A DNA stretch of 64,000 nucleotides, taken from NCBI RefSeq assembly GCF_030817175.1, contig NZ_JAUSYY010000001.1, forward strand, positions 2,790,001-2,854,000, read 5' to 3'. The stretch is from Agromyces ramosus (GTDB lineage Bacteria > Actinomycetota > Actinomycetes > Actinomycetales > Microbacteriaceae). This document shows, piece by piece, positions 24,851-32,882 of the stretch (position 1 is its first letter; each line of letters starts with the position of its first letter). The notes below the pieces were generated by a model that made no database searches, had not been told where the DNA came from, and was given only the letters and a program-made list of their open reading frames with translations. The translations under genes were made by a program, and so were the position numbers.

Positions 24851-26866
24851 ATGGAGATTCCGGAACTGAGCGGTCCGCGCAGCGGACCCGAGGATGGCGC
24901 CGACCGGCGGCGCGCCACCATGCGACGTGCAAGGGGCCTTCTGCCTCGCGTGCTCGTGGCTTTCGCGGCAACGGCGCTGTGCGCGGTGATGCTCGTCGAC
25001 CCCGGCGCAGCCCCGCCCGCCCAGGCCGATGCCCAAGCCGACTGCGAGGCCCAGTTCTGGGCGAAGCCGGCGGCGACGATCTCGACGGCCGAGGACCGCG
25101 ACCAGATGCTCTGCCAGGTCGGGTACGAGAAGCCGGCCCTCGGCCCCTGGGCCGAAGATCCGAACCGCCCGCTGAACGTCGCGACGACGCCGGAAGAGCG
25201 GCTCTGGTGGGATGCGTGCGGCCACCCGGTGCGCCGGGGAGCGCTCGGCGGCCTCTGGGCGAACTACGACGACGGGCACGGAGTCGCCGGTAATGGGCAC
25301 GGCACCGGCGACAATGCCGCCGTCGACGGCTGGGAGTACACGCCGATCGACCTCCTCGAGATGAAGGACGGCACGCCGGTGACCACGCCGGACGACTGGT
25401 GGAACGAACGGCGCCCCGAGATCTTCGAGGCGGTCCAGGAGGAGCTCTACGGCAAGATCCCCGACCGGAGCCTCTGGCCCGACATCACGTGGGAGCTCGG
25501 CGAGATCACGACCGGCACCGCGAACGGCGTGGCCTACGTCGAGCGCACGGTGGCGGGCAACATCGACACGTCGAGCTACCCCGAGCTGCGGAACACCCCG
25601 CGGATCTTCGGCACGCTCCGCGTTCCCCAGGCCTCGTACGACGCCGGCACCGAGGTGCCGGTGGTCATCGTGTTCGGCGGAACCCAGAACTGGTCCAATC
25701 TCGGGCCGCAGGGTTGGGGCATCTTCGCGTTCGCCAACAACGAGCTGCAGCCGGATAGCGGAGGGGCGAACCTGTCGAGCTACATCATCGGCCTCATCAA
25801 CAAGGGCCAGTGGCGGACCCCCGACGATTGGGGCACCCTGGCCGCGTGGAGCTGGGGTGTGAGCCGGCTCATCGACTTCTTCGACGAGCCCACCGGGTTC
25901 GTCGGCGTCGACGCCGACCGCATCGGCCTGCAGGGGCACTCGCGGTACGGCAAGGCCACGATCGTCGCCGCCGCCTACGATGCGCGCATCAAGGCGGCCT
26001 ACACGAGCTCCTCGGGCTCGCTCGGGGCGCACATGAACCGCCGCCACTACGGACAGGAGCTCGAGAACGACGGCGACTACGCGGGCAACACCGGCGAGAG
26101 CCGTGAGTACCACTGGATGGCTGGGAACTACTTCAAGTGGATGGGCTCGCTCGTCGACGATCCGGAGAACCCCGGTGTCGGCCTCGTCGAGAACGGCACC
26201 TACAAGCCGCGCAAGCTGGAGCTGATGAGTGTCGACGGGCACTCGCTGGTGGCACTGGCCGCGCCGCGGGTGGTCTACATCACCGGTGGCAACGCCGGTG
26301 ACGCGTGGGCCGACCCGCGGGGCATGTACCTGGCCGGCGCCAACGCGACGCCGGTCTACAACCTGGTCGGCGTCGACGGACTCGTCGTGCCTCCGGGCAC
26401 GGAGTTCACGTCCGGCCCCTGCGAGTCGATCGGCGGCACTCCGCCGTTCGATCAGGCCTTCATCGACGGGTACATCGGGTTCCGGCGACAGAACGCCGGT
26501 CACACCGCCACCCCCGGCTGGCCGTCCTTCATCGAGGCGAGCAGGAAGATCCTCGACTTCGCACCCTTCTCCGACGCGACCTCCGTCGAGGCGGGCACGA
26601 AGGTGAGCAGCGAGAAGTGGAAGGTCGAGGGCCTGACCGGCCCGACGCCGATCAGCATCGTCGGCGGCGAGTACCAGACTCGAGGCGGCTGGAGCAGTGA
26701 GCCGGGCGTGATCGAGAACGGCTACAACATCAAGGTCCGGCACACGAGTTCGTGCTCGGCCGACGCGCCGATGGTCACCACCCTGAAGGTCGGCGACGAC
26801 GTCTACACCTTCACGAGCATCACGGCTGCTGACAGCAGCTGCGATGCCGAAGGGCCCGAGAAGTAG
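24851..26866 (+). CDS. Secreted CE15-type glucuronoyl esterase
   Basis: A 671-aa secreted alpha/beta-hydrolase. A long basic N-terminus and hydrophobic stretch (~28-50) form a signal peptide ending near AQADA (57-61). GGAGG six bases before the ATG at 24851 fixes the start. The nucleophile elbow GLQGHSRYGKATIVAAAYD (Ser364) is the GxSRxGK motif of carbohydrate esterase family 15, and DGHSLVALAAPR holds the candidate His464. Family members cleave esters of 4-O-methyl-glucuronic acid in hemicellulose-lignin links. The canonical acid after the elbow could not be placed. The protein is longer than typical (~400-450 aa), with ~110 extra N-terminal and ~100 extra C-terminal residues. Arabinogalactan side chains also end in glucuronate, so the substrate here may be esterified arabinogalactan (inference). 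Confidence 0.75.
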   Translation: MEIPELSGPRSGPEDGADRRRATMRRARGLLPRVLVAFAATALCAVMLVDPGAAPPAQADAQADCEAQFWAKPAATISTAEDRDQMLCQVGYEKPALGPWAEDPNRPLNVATTPEERLWWDACGHPVRRGALGGLWANYDDGHGVAGNGHGTGDNAAVDGWEYTPIDLLEMKDGTPVTTPDDWWNERRPEIFEAVQEELYGKIPDRSLWPDITWELGEITTGTANGVAYVERTVAGNIDTSSYPELRNTPRIFGTLRVPQASYDAGTEVPVVIVFGGTQNWSNLGPQGWGIFAFANNELQPDSGGANLSSYIIGLINKGQWRTPDDWGTLAAWSWGVSRLIDFFDEPTGFVGVDADRIGLQGHSRYGKATIVAAAYDARIKAAYTSSSGSLGAHMNRRHYGQELENDGDYAGNTGESREYHWMAGNYFKWMGSLVDDPENPGVGLVENGTYKPRKLELMSVDGHSLVALAAPRVVYITGGNAGDAWADPRGMYLAGANATPVYNLVGVDGLVVPPGTEFTSGPCESIGGTPPFDQAFIDGYIGFRRQNAGHTATPGWPSFIEASRKILDFAPFSDATSVEAGTKVSSEKWKVEGLTGPTPISIVGGEYQTRGGWSSEPGVIENGYNIKVRHTSSCSADAPMVTTLKVGDDVYTFTSITAADSSCDAEGPEK

Positions 26867-26878
26867 GGAAACGAGGTC

Positions 26879-26922
26879 GGTGAGGCGGCGATCGGCCCGA
26901 CGGGGCCGATCACCGCCTCACC
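26879..26922. terminator. Strong bidirectional terminator after CE15
   Basis: GGTGAGGCGG (26879-26888) with CCGCCTCACC (26913-26922), and GATCGGCCC (26890-26898) with GGGCCGATC (26903-26911), form a 19-bp stem with one mismatch and a 4-nt loop. It fills the gap between two convergent genes and should stop transcription both ways. Confidence 0.8.
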
Positions 26923-26924
26923 GG

Positions 26925-27869
26925 TCACCCCGCGAGCGCCAGCCGGATCTCCTCGTCGATCAGGTCGGCGTTGATCGCGGCGCCGGCGAGGTTGCCGGCA
27001 CCGGCGGCGACAGGCACGGATGCCCCGGGGCTGACCACGTTGCCGGCGGCCCAGAGCCCCGGCACGCTCGTGCGCCCGGTGGGGTCGACGCCGACCCAGT
27101 CGCCGCCGGGCCCGAAGCCCTCGCCCGCCTCCGCCCCGAGCCCGACGAGCAGTGCGTCGTTCGGCGCGAACCGCGGGCCGAGGAAGATCGAGTCGAGGGG
27201 CACCTCGGAGCCGTCGGCGAGACGGATGCCGCGGAGCAGGCCGTCGTCGTCGGCGACGACGTGGTCGACGGCCCGTCGCTCGACGCCGATGCCGCGGGCG
27301 GTCAGCCCGCTCAGGTCGTCGGCCGTGACATCCGTGCCGTTCGTGAAGAAGACGACCGTCGGCGACCACTGCCGCAGCAGCTGCACCTGGTGGATGCTCC
27401 GCTCGCCGGTCGCGATGACGCCGATGCGCCGGTCGCGCACCTCCCACCCGTCGCAGTAGGGGCAGACGACGGCCCCGTTGCCCCACTGCTCGGCGAGGCC
27501 CGGGATGCCGGGCAGCTCGTCGCGGAGGCCGGTGGCCACGAGCATCCGCCGGGCGACGTGGCGCTCGCCGGTCGCGAGGCTGACGGCGAAGCCGGGCTCG
27601 CTGCCGTGCTCGGCGCTCGCGCTCGCGACCTCGGCCGTGCGCACGACGCCGCCGTATCGCTCGACCTCGGCGCGCCCCTGCGCGAGCAGCTCGAGCGGCG
27701 ACCAGCCGTCGCGACCGAGCACGCCGTGCATGTGCGCGGCGAAGCGGTTCCTCGGTGCGCCGCCGTCGAGCACGAGTACGCGGCGCCGGGCGCGCACGAG
27801 CATGAGCGCGGCACTGAGTCCCGCGCTGCCGCCGCCGACGATGATGACATCCCATGATTCACGCTGCAT
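26925..27869 (-). CDS. Thioredoxin reductase-like FAD/NAD(P) oxidoreductase
   Basis: A 314-aa flavoprotein of the TrxR-like pyridine nucleotide-disulfide family. The FAD Rossmann motif VIIVGGGSAGLSAALML is at residues 9-25, the redox dithiol CPYC at Cys136/Cys139 and the second FAD contact VPGLWAAGNVV near 265. The redox pair is CPYC where canonical thioredoxin reductases have CATC, and no thioredoxin gene is nearby, so the electron acceptor is uncertain. It diverges from an XRE-cupin regulator gene starting 67 bases away, a common actinobacterial pairing. The ATG at 27869 is chosen over 27938, because the longer start would run into the regulator gene and lengthen the protein beyond its family. 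Confidence 0.82.
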   Translation of the reverse strand: MQRESWDVIIVGGGSAGLSAALMLVRARRRVLVLDGGAPRNRFAAHMHGVLGRDGWSPLELLAQGRAEVERYGGVVRTAEVASASAEHGSEPGFAVSLATGERHVARRMLVATGLRDELPGIPGLAEQWGNGAVVCPYCDGWEVRDRRIGVIATGERSIHQVQLLRQWSPTVVFFTNGTDVTADDLSGLTARGIGVERRAVDHVVADDDGLLRGIRLADGSEVPLDSIFLGPRFAPNDALLVGLGAEAGEGFGPGGDWVGVDPTGRTSVPGLWAAGNVVSPGASVPVAAGAGNLAGAAINADLIDEEIRLALAG

Positions 27870-27936
27870 GCCTCCACTCTCGCGATAGCCTGCTCGGGGA
27901 CGCAACGCGCGTTGCCGAAACAGCAAGGAGCCGCAC

Positions 27937-28554
27937 ATGCCCGACGACCTCGACGCGATGCTCGACGCGGTGGCGCCCAGGCTTCGCGACCTCCGCCACC
28001 GCCGCGGCTACACCCTCGCCGAACTCGCCGCAGAGACCGGCATCTCGACGAGCACGCTCTCGCGGCTCGAGTCGGGCCTGCGCCGGCCGACCCTCGAGCT
28101 GCTCATCCGCATCGCGTCCGCGTACCGTGCGAACCTCGACGACCTCGTGGGGGCACCGCAGATCGCCGACCCCCGCATCCACCCGAAGCCGTTCTACCGT
28201 GACGGCAAGGCGATCATCCCGCTCACCCGGCAGAACCCCGACGTGCACGCCTACAAGATGGTGCTGCCGGGACATCCGCCCGACCGGCCGGTCGAGCAGA
28301 AGACCCACGAGGGCTACGACTGGATCTACGTGCTGAGCGGCCGGGTCCGGCTCGCTCTCGGCGACAGCGAGCTCATCCTCGAACCGGGTGAGGCCGCCGA
28401 ATTCGACACCCGCGTGCCGCACGGGCACGTCAGCGCCTCGACCGAGCCCGCCGAGATCCTCAACCTGCTGAGCGTGCAGGGCGAGCGGGTGCATGTGCGC
28501 ACGGGCGCGGGTGAGGCTACGCCGGCGCCGCCACCGCGGCATCCGACCGCGTGA
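27937..28554 (+). CDS. XRE-family regulator with cupin domain
   Basis: A 205-aa protein: XRE helix-turn-helix at residues ~13-70 (LAELAAETGISTSTLSRLES) and a cupin barrel at ~100-190 (THEGYDWIYVLSGRVRLALG, then EPGEAAEFDTRVPHG). The cupin probably senses a small ligand or metal-bound compound. AAGGAG precedes the ATG. It is likely to regulate the divergent FAD oxidoreductase. Its 3' end overlaps the 3' end of the convergent LuxR-type gene by 38 bases. Confidence 0.85.
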   Translation: MPDDLDAMLDAVAPRLRDLRHRRGYTLAELAAETGISTSTLSRLESGLRRPTLELLIRIASAYRANLDDLVGAPQIADPRIHPKPFYRDGKAIIPLTRQNPDVHAYKMVLPGHPPDRPVEQKTHEGYDWIYVLSGRVRLALGDSELILEPGEAAEFDTRVPHGHVSASTEPAEILNLLSVQGERVHVRTGAGEATPAPPPRHPTA

Positions 28555-30823
28555 TGGCCTCGAGGCGCCCCAGCGCGACCTGCGTGCGGACCCCGTCGCC
28601 GAGCGCCCGGTGCGCGTCGACGAGCCGTTCGAGCGCCGTGACCTGGTGGCCGCGGTCGCCCGCCGTCTCGGCCACCGAGAGCGCCTGCTCGAGCAGGCCG
28701 ACGCTCGCCTCGGGGCTCACGGTGCGCGCCTGCAACAGCAGGCTGCGGGTCAGACACCGAAGGTCGCCGAGACGGCGGAACGTGGCGATGAGGGAATCGA
28801 TGTTGTCGGCCTCCGCCGGGGACTCGGGGTGCAGCCGGGCCTGCACGAGGCACGCGTGGGCCAGCTCGTGCGTATTGCCGACCGAGCGTGCGTAGTCGAC
28901 GCACTCCGACGCCCATCTCGCCGCCCGGTCCGGTTCGAGCCCGCTCTCGGCCGCCGCGAACGCCATCATGAAGCGGGCGTTGTTCACGTGCATGGTGTCG
29001 CCCGCCAGCGCGTAGCCGCGCATCGCGGCCTCGAACTCGACGAGCGCCCGCTCGGTCTGGCGGGGTGCGGCGTGCAGGTGGGCGATGCCGCGCATCTGCC
29101 GCACGGAGGCGAGCTCCCACTGGTCGCCGAGGGCGGTCGCGAGCTCCTCGGCCACCGCGAGGTGTTCCAGCGCGGATGCCTCGCGCTCGCGATACGCGTC
29201 GGCAGCGCCGGCGAGGTGCCGGGCGGCAAGCCGGGCCCGGTCGTCGTCGCTGTCCCCGGCGAGCACGAGCGCGCGCTCGGCGAGCTCGCCCACCAGTTCG
29301 ACGTCGAGGAACAACAGGGCGTTCCCGAGCAGCAGGAGCTGCTCGGGTGAGGCCGACGCGAGCACCACGTCATCGCGAGCGGCCATCGCGAGCGTGCGCA
29401 CGCTGTCGACGTCGGAGCCGTACTGCTCGACGCCGATCGAGAGTGACGAGGCGAGGCGCAGGGCCGCCGGATGCCCCGCCGCGAGCGCCCACCGCAGTGC
29501 GGCGTTGACCTCGGGGCAGAGGGTCTCCGAGACGTGGTGCGCTTGGGGGCTGTCGTCGATGCGCGCCTGCCGGACGAACCCCTGGGTGGTGGACGCGAGG
29601 TATTCGGCGTGCTGCTGCAGCACCTCGCGGATGACGACGGGGTCGGTGCGGGCGTGCACGAACTCGCGCATCACGGCGAGCAGGCGGAATCGGCGTGGCC
29701 GCCCGCCCGCCGGAACGAGGAGCGAATGGTCGAGGAGGCGCAGCACGACCCCCTCCGCGCCGGGGTGCGTGACCGCCGCGGCGAGATCGACGTCGAAGGT
29801 CCGGGGGAGCGCTGCGAGCCGGCGCAGCACCTCGCGTTCCTCGTCGGTGAGGAGGTCCCAACTCCAGTCGAAGGCGGTCTCGAGAGTGCGGTGCCGACCT
29901 TCGGGCACGGCGCGGTCGAGGGTGGCGAAGTCCCGATCGAGCCGCTCGGCGAGCTCTTCGAGCGAGAGGTGGCGCACGACGGCGGCGGCGAGCTCGAGCG
30001 CGAGCGGCAGGCCGTCGAGTCGGGCGCACACGCGCGCGGCGACCTGCCGGTCGGCGGTTGCGGGGGCCGAGGTCGAGAGGGTCATCGGCGCCGCCGCGGC
30101 CCGACCGGCGGAGCTCAGCCGATCGAGGAACATCGCGAGCGCCGCCGAATCGGGACCGTCGACGTCGAGCGGCGCGAGGGTCAGCACGGCCTCGGCGGCA
30201 TCGCCGATCGGCGTGCGCGAGGTGGCGAGCACGTGCAGCTCGGGCGCCGAGGCCTGCAACCGTGCGACGATCTCGCCCACCGCTGCACCGACGCGGTCGG
30301 CGTTGTCGAGCACGAGCAGGTACGGGTGCGAGGCGAGGGCGAGGGCGAGCGACGTGGTGACATCCGCTCCGGGTGCCGCCTCGAGATCGAGCGCTCGTGC
30401 GATGCGCGCGACGACATCGCCGGGCCCCGCATGCTCGAGCTCGACGACCACGGGCGCGCGCTCGGCGCTCCCGCGGACCGCGAACTCCAGGGCGAGGCGC
30501 GTCTTGCCGACGCCGCCCGATCCGGTGACGGTGATCCACCGGTGCTCGGCGAACAGGCCGGCGAGCCGTTCGAGGTCGGTCTCCCGTCCGACGAAGGCAT
30601 TGCGGGGGAGCCGAACGGTCGTCTGCCGCTCCCGCTGGTCGCGAGCGGCGCTCATGAGCTCGACACGCGTATCGGCGCCGAGCTTGCGCTTGAGGCTCGC
30701 GATGTGGCTCTCGACCGTCCGCACCGAGATGAACAACTCCGTGGCGATCTCGGGGTTGCTCAGTCGCCGCTCGACGGCGGCCAGGACCGCGGTTTCTCGC
30801 GGGGTCAGTGACGGACCCGGCAC
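28517..30823 (-). CDS. Large ATPase regulator with N-terminal LuxR helix-turn-helix
   Basis: A ~768-aa signal-transduction ATPase. The LuxR/GerE DNA-binding domain is at the N-terminus (SLTPRETAVLAAVERRLSNP and SVRTVESHIASLKRKLGA), followed by an NB-ARC/STAND ATPase with Walker A GSGGVGKT and Walker B-like YLLVLDNAD, then winged-helix and TPR-like helical repeats to the end. In most MalT/LAL-type regulators the helix-turn-helix is at the C-terminus, so the order here is reversed. The GTG at 30823 is preferred, because TACACT ends six bases upstream (leaderless) and the 34 residues before it are unlike a domain. A start at 30925 is possible. The controlled genes are unknown. Confidence 0.8.
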   Translation of the reverse strand: MPGPSLTPRETAVLAAVERRLSNPEIATELFISVRTVESHIASLKRKLGADTRVELMSAARDQRERQTTVRLPRNAFVGRETDLERLAGLFAEHRWITVTGSGGVGKTRLALEFAVRGSAERAPVVVELEHAGPGDVVARIARALDLEAAPGADVTTSLALALASHPYLLVLDNADRVGAAVGEIVARLQASAPELHVLATSRTPIGDAAEAVLTLAPLDVDGPDSAALAMFLDRLSSAGRAAAAPMTLSTSAPATADRQVAARVCARLDGLPLALELAAAVVRHLSLEELAERLDRDFATLDRAVPEGRHRTLETAFDWSWDLLTDEEREVLRRLAALPRTFDVDLAAAVTHPGAEGVVLRLLDHSLLVPAGGRPRRFRLLAVMREFVHARTDPVVIREVLQQHAEYLASTTQGFVRQARIDDSPQAHHVSETLCPEVNAALRWALAAGHPAALRLASSLSIGVEQYGSDVDSVRTLAMAARDDVVLASASPEQLLLLGNALLFLDVELVGELAERALVLAGDSDDDRARLAARHLAGAADAYREREASALEHLAVAEELATALGDQWELASVRQMRGIAHLHAAPRQTERALVEFEAAMRGYALAGDTMHVNNARFMMAFAAAESGLEPDRAARWASECVDYARSVGNTHELAHACLVQARLHPESPAEADNIDSLIATFRRLGDLRCLTRSLLLQARTVSPEASVGLLEQALSVAETAGDRGHQVTALERLVDAHRALGDGVRTQVALGRLEAITRSDAAVAAPA

Positions 30824-30921
30824 GCGCCAAGTGTACGACCGGTTTGCCGCCGCCGCACCGGTTCGAACCCGGAATCCGAGCGCCTCGGGCCGTCGTCGAA
30901 CGGCCGGGCCGCCCGGCGCGG

Positions 30922-31143
30922 TCACGACAGCGCGGGGCGCGGCGGTTGCAGCGGGCGCAGGCGCCGGGGGAGCAGGGCACGGATGCCGCGGCGCGGGCGC
31001 GCGGCATCCGTCACCCCCTCACCGGCGCCGGCGACCTCCGCGAGGCGCTCGGCGATCACTCGCTGCCGTTCGAGGTCGCGCAGCATCTGCTGCTCGGCGA
31101 ACCGGGCCAGTTCGAGTGATGCGTAGTCTTCGCTGAGGTGCAT
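30922..31143 (-). CDS. Small basic protein of unknown function (73 aa)
   Basis: An ORF starting MHLSEDYASLELARFAEQQM with GAAGGA eight bases before the ATG. The first ~40 residues form an amphipathic helix rich in Glu and Arg. The C-terminus is Arg/Pro-rich (RALLPRRLRPLQPPRP). It lies 35 bases after a methyltransferase gene on the same strand, so it is probably co-transcribed with it. It is not a family I can name. The helical, charged sequence suggests a small binding or adaptor protein. Confidence 0.55.
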   Translation of the reverse strand: MHLSEDYASLELARFAEQQMLRDLERQRVIAERLAEVAGAGEGVTDAARPRRGIRALLPRRLRPLQPPRPALS

Positions 31144-31178
31144 GGTGAATCCTTCGGGTGGATCGAGCGGATGCCCCG

Positions 31179-32021
31179 TCAGCGCACGCGGGCGGTGACG
31201 AGCAGGTATTCCCACTCCATGGCGCCGCCAGGGGCGTCGAGGCCCTGGGTTCGGCCCAGCTCGGCGAGCGCCGTGTCGAGGGCGCGCACCTGCTCGGGGT
31301 CGTCGGCGATGCGGTTGTAGACCGCGATCGTCGGGCCATAGTGGCTCTTGAAGTAGTCGCGGAACTCCTCGCCGGTGTCGAACCGGTCGATGACCACGGT
31401 CTGGCGCACCGCGGAGACGTCGGTCACCCGGTCGCCGAGCAGCTCGCGCACGTGCTGCTCGTCGCCCCAGAGCGGCGCGGGCTGCGCGCCCTCGGGGAGC
31501 GGCGGTGCATACGGCTTCATGGTCTTGAACAGCTGTCCGATGAACCCCTCGGGAGTCCAGTTGATGAGGGCGATGCGACCTCCCGACTTCGTGACGCGCA
31601 CGAGCTCGTCGGCCGCGGCCTGGTGGAACGGCGCGAACATCACGCCCACCGTCGAGAGCGTCACGTCGAACTCGTCGTCGGGGAACGGCAGGGCCTCGGC
31701 GTCGGCCTCGCGCCACTCGAGCTCTGCGCCCGCCTCGGCGGCGATGCGCCGGCCGACGTCGAAGAGCTCGGGGGTGAGGTCGCTCGCGACGACCGTCGCG
31801 CCGCGGAGGGCGGCTGGGATCGCCGCATTGCCGCTCCCGGCGGCGACGTCGAGCACGCGGTCGCCGGGGCGCACCTCGGCGGCGTCGACGACGCGCGGGC
31901 CGAGCTCCCAGATCAGGTCGGATGCCAGGGTCGGGTAGTCGCCAGACGCCCACATCGTGCGGTGTCTGGTCTTCAGCGCACGGTCGGCATCGGTCTGGTC
32001 GGGCGAGGTGGTGTCGGTCAT
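31179..32021 (-). CDS. Class I SAM-dependent methyltransferase (UbiE/Methyltransf_11 type)
   Basis: A 280-aa Rossmann methyltransferase. Motif I is VLDVAAGSGNAAIPAALRGA (near residue 56), the acidic residue for SAM ribose is in ASDLTPELFDVG, the post-I motif is WREADAEALPFPDDEFD, and GGRIALINWTPEGFIG is the fourth strand. The gene has AAGGAG before its ATG. The pattern matches the small-molecule methyltransferases widespread in actinobacteria; the acceptor is not predictable. A helical ~80-residue C-terminus may form the acceptor lid. Confidence 0.85.
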   Translation of the reverse strand: MTDTTSPDQTDADRALKTRHRTMWASGDYPTLASDLIWELGPRVVDAAEVRPGDRVLDVAAGSGNAAIPAALRGATVVASDLTPELFDVGRRIAAEAGAELEWREADAEALPFPDDEFDVTLSTVGVMFAPFHQAAADELVRVTKSGGRIALINWTPEGFIGQLFKTMKPYAPPLPEGAQPAPLWGDEQHVRELLGDRVTDVSAVRQTVVIDRFDTGEEFRDYFKSHYGPTIAVYNRIADDPEQVRALDTALAELGRTQGLDAPGGAMEWEYLLVTARVR

Positions 32022-32195
32022 CGATCGTCTCCTTGACGTGTCGAACGAATGGGATTGTGCTCAGCGTGCTCGCGCGCCGCGTCCGCCGCATCCGTGCAGG
32101 ACACGGAGATTTCCTCAGGGTTGGCCCGGGGTGGGTGGGCGCCGAGCGGCGGCCACGCGGCATCCGCCCAGCCGGTCTCCCGTAGGTTGGAGGGC

Positions 32196-32810
32196 ATGCA
32201 CATCGCCCTCATCCGCCACGGACAGACCGACTGGAACCTCGCGTTGCGCATGCAGGGGCGCACCGACATCCCGCTCAACGACACGGGTCGCGAGCAGGCG
32301 CGCGTCGCGGCATCCGTGCTCGCGAACGAGCCGTGGGACGTCGTCGTGAGCTCACCGCTCGGGCGCGCGCGAGAGACGGCCGAGATCATCGCGGCGACGC
32401 TCGGCGTGCCGCTCGGAGCGAGCTACGACGAACTCGTCGAGCAGGACTTCGGGGTCGCAGAGGGCACGCACGTCGCCGAGCTCGAGACCCGGTGGCCCGA
32501 CCGCGACTTCGCCGGCAAGGAGCCCGACGATGCCGTCGGGCCTCGCGGCATCCGCGGCCTCGAGCGCATCGCCCTCGACCACCCCCGCGCCCGAGTGCTC
32601 GCAGTCGCGCACGGCACGCTGATCCGCTACACGCTCGCCGCGATCACCGGGCACGAGACGTGGCACTACCCCAAGCTCGACAACGCGTCGTCGTCGTTGG
32701 TCCGGTTCACGGATGCCTCGTGGCGCGTGCTCACCGTCGGCGGCGCCGACATCGCCGAGGTGCTGCCGCCGCTCGACGAGCGCCCCGAGGCGCTGCCGCT
32801 CGCCGGCTGA
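32196..32810 (+). CDS. Histidine phosphatase family protein (phosphoglycerate mutase-like)
   Basis: A 204-aa protein that opens with the RHG catalytic motif: LIRHGQTDWN (His9 becomes phosphorylated). Other catalytic elements are SSPLGRARETAEIIA (second Arg), the acidic Glu in DELVEQDFG and the second His in AVAHGTLIRY. It is a phosphatase or mutase for a small phosphorylated metabolite such as a sugar or alpha-ribazole phosphate. The ATG has GGAGGGC upstream, and TAGGTT seven bases upstream could also make it leaderless. Confidence 0.88.
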   Translation: MHIALIRHGQTDWNLALRMQGRTDIPLNDTGREQARVAASVLANEPWDVVVSSPLGRARETAEIIAATLGVPLGASYDELVEQDFGVAEGTHVAELETRWPDRDFAGKEPDDAVGPRGIRGLERIALDHPRARVLAVAHGTLIRYTLAAITGHETWHYPKLDNASSSLVRFTDASWRVLTVGGADIAEVLPPLDERPEALPLAG

Positions 32811-32824
32811 CGCCGCACTCCGGC

Positions 32825-32862
32825 GAGCGGATGCCCCGAGCGTCGGCCCGGAGCATCCGCTC
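32825..32862. terminator. Bidirectional terminator built on inverted GGATGC
   Basis: GAGCGGATGC (32825-32834) pairs with GCATCCGCTC (32853-32862). The loop holds a further CCGA/TCGG stem. It lies in the 72-bp gap between convergent genes. Confidence 0.75.
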
Positions 32863-32882
32863 ACCGAAGTGACCCCGTACGG

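Noticed and set aside
23927..26743. 938-aa minus-strand open frame across GH35 and CE15
   Set aside because: Crosses two well-supported genes, an operator and a promoter; composition is that of an antisense shadow.
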